Of a stretch of DNA of 16,138 bases, positions 9,820 to 16,138 are shown piece after piece; position 1 is the first letter of the stretch, and every line of letters begins with the position of its first letter. Location of the stretch: NCBI GenBank assembly GCA_036244855.1, contig BQKZ01001609.1, positions 80,179-96,316 on the forward strand. Direction: 5' to 3'. The notes beneath the pieces were generated by a model. That model had not been told where the DNA came from, did not search any database, and saw only the letters and a program-made list of their open reading frames with translations. The DNA is from Temnopleurus reevesii (lineage: Eukaryota; Echinodermata; Echinoidea; Temnopleuroida; Temnopleuridae). The position numbers and the translations under genes are program-made.

Positions 9820-10395
9820 GACTGCACCAAGTGCGGGAAGAGTTTCCCGTCAATCATCACCCTGCAAGGTCACATGCGCATCCACCACGAGGGGAAGAAG
9901 TACACATGTGGGGAGTGCAACAAGGTCTTTGCTCTCGCCCGTAATCTCACCATTCACATGCGCTCCCACAGCGGGGACAAGCCCTATCAATGTCCCATCT
10001 GTGAAAAACGGTTCGCGCGCAAGGAGAATCGCAAGGTGCACATGCAATCACACAGCGGTGTGCGTCCGTTCATGTGTCCGCATTGCGGGAAGATGTTCTC
10101 CCGCAAGTTCCACGTACAGGTCCACATGCGCACGCATTCCAAGTCGCGTACGTCCTCCACGCACCAATGTGAGATCTGCAACGATAATTTCACCCTCGCA
10201 AAGAACCTCCGACGTCATCTCAAGAAGGTCCACAAAATCCAGAGCAGCCTCCTACCGACAATCGTCTCGGATAATCTCGAGGATGATGAAGAAGAAGCAC
10301 TAATGGATGAGGGTCCTGATGGGTCGGGTACAGTGGAACAAGAAGTTAGCAGTAGCCAAGATGTCGCCATGGTCCAGATTGAACATTCTGAATAA
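9820..10395 (+). CDS. in-frame C-terminal five-finger cassette downstream of TAA
   Basis: Continuing in the same frame past the TAA are 191 codons, ending at a second TAA (10393-10395). They encode five complete C2H2 fingers starting DCTKCGKSF, YTCGECNKVF, YQCPICEKRF, FMCPHCGKMF and HQCEICNDNF, then an acidic Ser/Glu-rich tail (LEDDEEEALMDEG). Linkers HSGDKPYQC and HSGVRPFMC are TGEKP-like, typical of arrays that wrap DNA; the upstream fingers rarely have them. CpG count by eye is 36 in these 576 bases against about 18 in the preceding 576. The cassette extends beyond the last finger of vertebrate ZNF423/521. It could be reached by readthrough, by splicing out the stop, or by a start at the ATG of 9874 (which would lose the first finger), or it could be ordinary coding sequence if the TAA is a base error. 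All zinc ligands are intact, so long-term decay looks unlikely. Confidence 0.75.
   Translation, partial: DCTKCGKSFPSIITLQGHMRIHHEGKKYTCGECNKVFALARNLTIHMRSHSGDKPYQCPICEKRFARKENRKVHMQSHSGVRPFMCPHCGKMFSRKFHVQVHMRTHSKSRTSSTHQCEICNDNFTLAKNLRRHLKKVHKIQSSLLPTIVSDNLEDDEEEALMDEGPDGSGTVEQEVSSSQDVAMVQIEHSE
9833..9850 (+). promoter_or_regulatory. hairpin 13 nt downstream of the internal TAA
   Basis: CGGGAA (9834-9839) and TTCCCG (9844-9849) pair perfectly around the loop GAGT; an outer G-U pair (9833/9850) extends the stem to seven. Hairpins at about this distance can promote readthrough of a stop codon. The same bases encode the common finger phrase CGKSFP, so the stem may be a by-product of coding. 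Confidence 0.35.
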
Positions 10396-10396
10396 A
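10391..10396 (+). other. AATAAA overlapping the final stop codon
   Basis: AATAAA overlaps the second TAA stop (10393-10395). Used as a polyadenylation signal it would give a 3' UTR of only 10-30 bases, so the downstream signals at 11352-11357 and 12114-12119 are preferred. Confidence 0.25.
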
Positions 10397-12119
10397 ACAG
10401 ATCTATAAAAAGTGCTTTGGTTTCCTTTTCTACAAGTGACAGTAGTCAAAGGGTACTGTTGTCTGAAACCATTGTTAAAGAACTCACGTTATCATTGAAA
10501 CGTAATATCCCTCTCAAGAGTCAGGGCATATTACAATATGATTGCCTTGTGATTATTGCTGTGTTGGGATTAATTTTTCCTTTAATATCCGTTGGCTACC
10601 GTATTTTCGTGGTAAAGGGACGATTTGATGTCTTCTGCTTGTTAAAGTGTGAATACGACTTCATTTATTTTAGACATAAACTAGAGCACAACGAGATCCA
10701 ATTTATATGATGATTTAAACGATTGGGTGATGTTTGAAATTGGTAGTTGATTGCAAATGAACTTTCAATTCGTTTTTCGTTCGGTTATAATGGTTTCTCT
10801 TGACAAGACGCGCATGAAATCATGATTTTGATTGACGCATGCCGATAACGGACCCAGCGCTATGATTGTTTTAAAGGTTGTGAGACGGCGGTGAACTGTC
10901 AATGTTAAGTTCTCTTTGATAATGCTGCTATTGACTGTCCCGGAATGTGATGTAAGAAAAACGTACGCGATCATATTGTTCATATTCCCATATTGTGAGC
11001 CCTGTAATTACTTGTTTTCAAACCATTTAACTGGGACGTTTCGTAAATGAAAAACTGAAATTACTCGATGAGTATTCGAGAGTTATTCCCATAAAAAGTA
11101 TGCCTTTTGTCTAAATAACACGAACAAATATTGTTCCTGCTGCGAGTAACAAAGTCATTTAGAAAATGTTACTGATTGGAAAAGACGATTTTTTTACTAT
11201 GTCAATATCAAATGAAATATACGGTAGTTTTTCATTCCATAACAACAACATCTAAATCATTAAAAGTTAAATTATTTGAAGCATGGTTCACTGAGCATTT
11301 AAAAACAAGGAAACGCCCCTCCCCCCCTCCAAAAAAAAGGGTCGGGCCCTCAATAAATCGTACTCTTGGGAAAAGTGCGATTGCAACATAAAATATATTT
11401 CTGACAGAGATGTTTCGGAATATTGAGTCTAACAATTATATCATTCAAAGCCCGCAGACATGAAATGATGCGATGTTAAACAAATTTTGACACTCTTCTT
11501 GTGCCCATCCCCTGATGTCACACGGAACGTAGTAACATAATAATAATAATAATAATAATAATGTTTTATTTACCCAGTGTAGCCACATTCAGCTATAAGT
11601 TAGCTGCTCTTCCAACGGGCCCTGCATAACATAAAGTTATTACATATTACCCTTCTCCTTTCTTAAATGCCGAGCGCCTGCCCTGGCAAGAAGGCAGATG
11701 GTCCCATTTTTATAGGTCTTTGGTATGACCCGGCCGGGGATCGAACCCACAGCCTTCCGTTCATGGGGCAGACGCTCTACCACTGAGCCACACATGACCG
11801 GGAATTACAGGCATCACAGATAGTGCTAGGATTCGACCGAGTGCTCTTTTACAGTGCAATTGGCTGTGACTTTCGTAATTAGAAGTAGTTGTAATCGTGT
11901 TGAAATTCCAGCAGTTCAGGTAATTTACCTTCATAAATTATGCTCTTGATTCGATTCTCGTGTTGTAGGATTTACGTGCAAGATACCTGAGAATGTTTTT
12001 AAGACGCCATCAGATGTTCAATTCTCAGTTGTTATATATTGCGGGTACTAATTGACGCTGGAAACTTTGTAAACTTTTGGTTATTGATGAAAAGATTTTG
12101 TTGTGCGATGTAAAATAAA
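10396..12119 (+). other. probable 3' UTR of ZNF423/521-like gene
   Basis: AT-rich, non-coding sequence follows the final stop. Candidate polyadenylation hexamers AATAAA are at 11352-11357 and 12114-12119; the second is followed by T/G-rich sequence suitable for a downstream element. If the distal site is used, the UTR is about 1.7 kb and contains the SINE in antisense orientation. A GC/C-rich tract with an A run is at about 11310-11350. No other structure was recognised. Confidence 0.45.
11537..11802 (-). mobile_element. tRNA-derived SINE with (AAT)n tail
   Basis: On the minus strand the head (about 11802 down to 11729) has RNA polymerase III boxes: A box TGGCTCAGTGG (11780-11790) and B box GGTTCGATCCC (11737-11747), with normal tRNA spacing and CCCGG/CCGGG acceptor-like ends. 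A unique body follows, and the 3' end is an ATT repeat (11537-11562, reads ATA/AAT on +). This is the classic tRNA-head, body, microsatellite-tail layout. The wording of the head and body resembles sea urchin SINEs as I recall them. It lies in the probable 3' UTR, opposite to the gene. No clear target-site duplication was found. Confidence 0.8.
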
Positions 12120-12240
12120 CGATATAAAATTGTTATGACTCTATATGCCATTGCATGTTCTCAGTGATTATTTTGACGTATCAAAACATTAAATCTGAGA
12201 GACGTCCTTGAACGCAGAAAATTAATAATACGACGAAAAG

Positions 12241-12360
12241 ACGATTGGCTTATATTGAAGGTGTTTGGCTGGCGTTCGACCTACGCTCGCGTTAGCGCGG
12301 GCTAAGCCTCTCCTCTTTATTTCTGCGTCCAGGGAGCGTCCTTCAAATTTCATCAACGCT
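12241..12360. repeat. diverged relative of the 918-1145 MITE
   Basis: CGTCCAGGGAGCGT (12326-12339) is the exact complement of a 14-base block in the left arm of the MITE (976-989). Surrounding GC-rich text (GCTAAGC.., TTCTGCGTCC.., CCTTCAA) also resembles 1190-1240. It is probably an old or partial copy of the same family. Confidence 0.4.
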
Positions 12361-12565
12361 GATGTTGGATTTAATCGCAAAGGTTTGATGGAGCATAAAA
12401 AAACCCACACACCAATGTGAATTGAGATGGACGTAGTCTGGCAAATGAGAAAATACAGAAATTTATAGTTACCTGCAACGCGATGGCAATTCCCCAACTC
12501 TAGGCACCTTCTATACGACGAGAAGCCGAGTACTTGCACAACTCGCCTTTACGCTGTATTTTCCC

Positions 12566-12791
12566 AATAGGCGGGTTTACTTATATATTCAAATTTATGT
12601 GCGTTTAACGTAGTTACGCGGTATTCCATAGGCCGGTTGATAACAATAAGACTATAATACTTGGAATCCAGTTTGCATACATTACTTGTTGCTATGTCGG
12701 GCAAGCCTCGGGCAAGCTTTCGGGTTGTCAAGAACAACCTTTGTGTTAGAGGTATGCATAAAATTTGCATCTATTAGTAAACCCGCCTATT
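12566..12791. mobile_element. short TIR element (MITE-like), 226 bp
   Basis: The terminal inverted repeats AATAGGCGGGTTTACT (12566-12581) and AGTAAACCCGCCTATT (12776-12791) match at all 16 positions. Similarity continues inward for about 20 more bases with mismatches (TTCAAATTTATG against CATAAAATTTGCA). If the inner GGCGGGTTTACT is the true end, each end is flanked by TA, a common target-site duplication. The interior has no coding capacity. The superfamily is unassigned. Confidence 0.7.
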
Positions 12792-13028
12792 CGTCAGCAT
12801 TCGTGATCTGCCTCAATCCGCATACGTGTGAGATGGCTTTCATGCTTGAACGTGAAGGAGGTAATCTGCAGCGGCATTCTTAAAGATGGGCTTTGATATG
12901 AAAGTCCTTTTGGGGTATCTTTTAGCGACATTATACCTCATTTGCACCCTACACAGCAAAATGTGCTGCCAGTGTTGCATTTCTTTGCAGTCACATAAGT
13001 TTGTGACTGTGTCTATGTGATTGCGTAT

Positions 13029-13196
13029 GAATGTGTGTGTGTGTGTTTGTTTGCGTGTGTGTAAGTGTGTGTGAGTTGGTGTGTGGATGTTCGTGTATGT
13101 ATGTGTATGTGTATGTGCTTGTATATGTGTGGTATTCGTTGTGTACATGTATGTGTGTGTGTGCGTGTGTGTGTGTGTATACATGAATGTGTGTAC
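13029..13196 (+). repeat. (GT)n-rich imperfect microsatellite
   Basis: Long TG/TATG-rich tract with interruptions. It creates spurious open frames on both strands (Val/Cys on +, Thr/His on -), which are not genes. Confidence 0.95.
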
Positions 13197-13277
13197 GGAC
13201 TTCAATGATGGAGTGGAAAGAAAAGGGATCGAATTAAAAAGAGGGGATGGAAATGCGACGGAAAACTGATAGACAAA

Positions 13278-13340
13278 CAAAGAGAGAGAGAGAGATAGAC
13301 AGAAGGGTGGATGAGTAGAGGGAGAGAGAAGAGAGGGATG
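13278..13340 (+). repeat. (GA)n-rich imperfect microsatellite
   Basis: Purine-only GA-rich tract lying directly left of the pogo/Tigger-like element. Confidence 0.9.
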
Positions 13341-13345
13341 ATGTA

Positions 13346-13527
13346 TTGTGAAACCTCTTTATAACGAGGTCCTTGGGACCATGAAAATTTCCTTGTTATA
13401 TCAGGTTCCTCACTGTATCAGGGTAAAAAAAACCCCCAAAGAACTATAAGGAGCTGGGACCAATAATAGCACCTTGTTATAACGGGTATCTCGCTATATC
13501 CGACCTCTTTATAACGAGGTTCCACTG
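13346..13527. mobile_element. pogo/Tigger-like MITE, 182 bp
   Basis: The right end read on the minus strand is CAGTGGAACCTCGTTATAAA, flanked by TA (13528-13529). The left end is TTGTGAAACCTCTTTATAAC, flanked by TA (13344-13345). The two termini agree at about 21 of 27 positions. Ends of the form CAGT..AACCTC..TATAA with a TA duplication are characteristic of pogo/Tigger (Tc1-mariner superfamily) elements. The interior repeats similar TTATAAC and CTATATC phrases and codes for nothing, so this is a non-autonomous copy. The left terminus has mutated from CAG to TTG. Confidence 0.75.
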
Positions 13528-13598
13528 TATTGTGTTTGGATGGTTTGGATGATAGAATCGATGAGAGGCGGAGAGAAAAGGGACGAAAAATGATAGAC

Positions 13599-13671
<73 letters not shown>

Positions 13672-13740
13672 AAAGGTGGAGAGGTAGGATGTGTGAGTGT
13701 CTTGTGTGTGTGTGCGTGTGTGTGTGAATGTTGTGTGTTG
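13599..13740 (+). repeat. compound (AT)n-(AG)n-(GT)n microsatellite
   Basis: An AT run (13599-13616) passes directly into about 26 AG repeats (13617-13668). After a short G-rich spacer comes a GT-rich stretch (about 13690-13740). The long open frames here on both strands are low-complexity artefacts. Confidence 0.95.
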
Positions 13741-16138
13741 GTGTGGGTAATTGAGACAGAATGGAGACGGGTGGTGTTCTGGTGGATTAGGGTGATATGT
13801 GAGATGTGATTTTTAAAAACATTTAGAGTGAATTTTCGATATTTCGTCCGTGTTTTCACGAAGGGACGGCAGTGAAAGAGTATTGGTGCAAAAATCCAGA
13901 TACAATTTAATTGAAACGTGTTCTTTTGTATAATTAGCACGCATTTCAATAGGGACCACCCATGAATCATTGCTACATGTACCTTGAGATGTCATACTTC
14001 GGCAAGATTTAGCTATGTCCCTTCTTAAACAGAACACAGACGAAAATCCTGTGATAATGACCAAACAGTTGGAAATTTGATTTTAAGTTGAATACAACGA
14101 ATATAGAAACTAGTTCGATTGTTGATTGGAAATTGATGCAACAATACATTTATTAAATGTAAATAACTGAAAACTGTAAATATATACGTCATATTAAAAG
14201 ATAAAAGTTATGTTTTATCTGAATTTTTCAAAAAAAGTCTTTTATGTGAATATGATTGAATTAGGAATCGTTATAGCGCACTTCAACTGTATATCTTGAT
14301 ATGTAAAAATAATTCGTAACTGAGGAGGAAAAAAAACATATCTTTGTCTAATGCTTTTCCCCTGCAATCAGCTTATATTCTATATTTACTGTCGTTTGAC
14401 ATTCTGTTTATCCCTTCTCCCCAAACACCAAGATACTGTATATGCCGAAGGTGAAAAGAGGGTTGAAAATATGGCAGGAATATGCAGAAGTTGACATTTA
14501 CGTCAACAGAAATACTCGCTGGGACTCCCCTAACGCCAGCCCAGTCCCTCCCTTCACTACCCCGCTATCAATACTCCCAATAGATCAATAGCGAGGAGAT
14601 GACGCGGGAGAAAAAACAGCTATCCTGACGAGATGACTAAAAAGGAAGAATAAGAGGCTGGCTTTGAATAAAAAATCCTTGTGTCCTGGCTTTCCCCAAC
14701 AAGGCGAATTAAAAGTCCCTTCTGCGGATCACACCCGGGGGATGCATTTCAGCCTCGTTTTAATTCCTCGAAAACGAAAAGAATAAGAGTGATCTGACGA
14801 ATAAAATACAATTTGAGCAAACTGCTGTATCATGCTGTACCATGCATTTCGTTGAATTATGCATGGTAAGTTTGAATGGCAGCACGAGTCGCATCTAGAA
14901 GGCTTCCATCTTTCCCCCAAGAGGACCTGCGGTAGATGTGGCTAAGAGACGCTCGATGAATAAAGATACACCTTGGTAATAGCTTATTAACCTATGTCAT
15001 GTAATACTGTGCAAAACATCCGTTATGGTATGTTTCAATGTAGAAACATGTACATTTGGCTCAAAATACAACTTTATTAGAAGGATATGTACTGGTGTTT
15101 GTAATTTCTTCACTGATAAATTGAACTTTTCTACTAAATTGAGCCAAGAACAATAAATTCATGAATTGGTACCGGACATCAACAATACATGTACAATATT
15201 TAAACACTAATCAAGGATTTTTTTTAATTCAGAAACAAGACATTTAGGTCTATGTAACAGGAAAACATCAAATACAATGTAGCATGTAACAAACAAACTA
15301 AAGAAATTCGTTTTAAAGGAGCCGCCCAGAGTCCATGTTTATGTTTTAGAAGTGAAGATTTCTCCCCTATGTTTCTACTTATCAGTTGGGCAATGGGAAG
15401 ACCTTTGAGACATCGCCTCTAATGGCCAGTCCTAGTTCCGCCCCTACCTTTCAAACAAAAACCATTCGTACTTTCTAATATTGTTCGTTTTCATATCACA
15501 TGTTTAATTTGTCCACTGTGAGAGAGTGGCCATCAAAGTACAGAATAACATGAATGGAAGTAAGCCGATAGTATAATTCCATCGAGAGTTCAAATGAAGC
15601 AATACAGGAAATTCATCTTGAACATCGAGAGAAAAGACTCTCTTGACCTAAACACTTCTGAAAAACCGGAAGGCTGCCACTTGGGGGTGTCGCATATATT
15701 CACAGCTATATCATATACAGGTTAATGCTAGGGATACTCCGGGCTGGTCATTAAGGAGACCACTGGCGAATCCAAAATTGGGGGAGGGGGAGGGGAAGGG
15801 ATGCCCCGATTTACCGTTTAGCCACTCTTCCTCTTCACCCCCCTCCCGACGAAGCGTTTTAAACCCTTTGGATTTGTTGGAGACTCTGTCTTTTTGCTCC
15901 ATTGCTTGTCACGCCGGCTTTGGCAGGGGAACCTTCTCTTTCCTGCTCCCAATATTAACAACCCCTCGGTAGGCCCTCGACATCCCCCTCAGAATATATA
16001 AGAATATACATGTATTTTCTTTTAAACACGACTTAGAAACTACTTTTATCCAGATAGCATGAGAAAACTCTTGTTTTTCTTGTTTATAAAGGGAAGATTT
16101 TTTTTTACCCCTCTGACGACTCGACGAAGCCCCCCCCC
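13741..16138. other. non-coding flank, no gene recognised
   Basis: About 2.4 kb of mostly unique AT-rich sequence without a convincing ORF, RNA gene or complete repeat. A less AT-rich stretch at 14480-14950 holds two ATCAATA Onecut-like sites (14567-14573, 14584-14590) and a perfect hairpin (14838-14868). At about 15760-15800, GGCGAATCCAAAATTGGGGG runs into a G-rich tract and resembles a common dispersed-repeat end. The window ends in a C run. Confidence 0.5.
14838..14868. repeat. perfect 10-bp inverted repeat (hairpin)
   Basis: TACCATGCAT (14838-14847) and ATGCATGGTA (14859-14868) are perfect complements around an 11-base loop. It stands alone in non-repetitive sequence. It might be a regulatory palindrome or a chance hairpin. 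Confidence 0.5.

Noticed and set aside
9797..10303. 168-codon overlapping + frame, which could suggest a frameshift around the TAA
   Set aside because: Fingers before and after the TAA are in the same frame, so no frameshift is needed. The overlapping frame lacks Cys/His spacing and is Arg/Ser-rich noise.
11729..11802. functional tRNA gene
   Set aside because: The polymerase III boxes are good, but the anticodon arm does not form convincingly and a SINE body with an ATT tail follows, so it is a SINE head.
13509..13970. 153-codon minus-strand frame and other frames over 12840-13730
   Set aside because: They are made of microsatellite translations (Ser/Leu, Thr/His, Arg/Glu repeats).

Overview
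The window looks like nuclear DNA from an invertebrate animal, most likely a sea urchin or other echinoderm. The evidence is AT-rich non-coding sequence, spliced exons with GT/AG borders, long (GT)n, (GA)n and (AT)n microsatellites, several short inverted-repeat elements, and a tRNA-headed SINE with an (AAT)n tail that resembles sea urchin SINEs. The phylum call is inference. No prokaryotic or viral features were seen.

The only gene I can support is on the + strand: the 3' two thirds of a ZNF423/ZNF521 (OAZ/EHZF) family multi-zinc-finger transcription regulator. Three exons are visible at 1635-1703, 5144-5362 and 6125 onward, and all introns are phase 1. The first exon or exons, with the true start, lie left of the window. 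The acidic second visible exon carries the first finger. The giant third exon carries about 29 more finger units up to an in-frame TAA at 9817-9819. The reading frame then continues without a frameshift through five more well-formed C2H2 fingers and an acidic tail to a second TAA at 10393-10395.

The most notable feature is that internal TAA. It sits exactly where a C2H2 finger normally has its aromatic residue (Y/F-x-C-x2-C), one base from a Tyr codon. A short hairpin begins about 13 nt downstream. Sequence past the stop has twice the CpG density and uses TGEKP-like linkers that are rare in the rest of the protein. Two nearby fingers have each lost one zinc-binding His to a CAA Gln codon. Candidate explanations are stop-codon readthrough giving a short and a long protein, an exitron or alternative splice, early decay of the C-terminus, or a base error.

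Layout: 1-1634 is intron or upstream sequence with a palindromic 228-bp MITE (918-1145) and related fragments. 1704-5143 is a long intron with a 104-bp inverted repeat, a 9-bp minisatellite and a retroelement-like motif. 5363-6124 is a short intron. 10396 to about 12119 is the likely 3' UTR, with a SINE. 12120-16138 is non-coding, with a TIR element (12566-12791), a pogo/Tigger-like MITE (13346-13527) set between microsatellites, and otherwise unassigned sequence.
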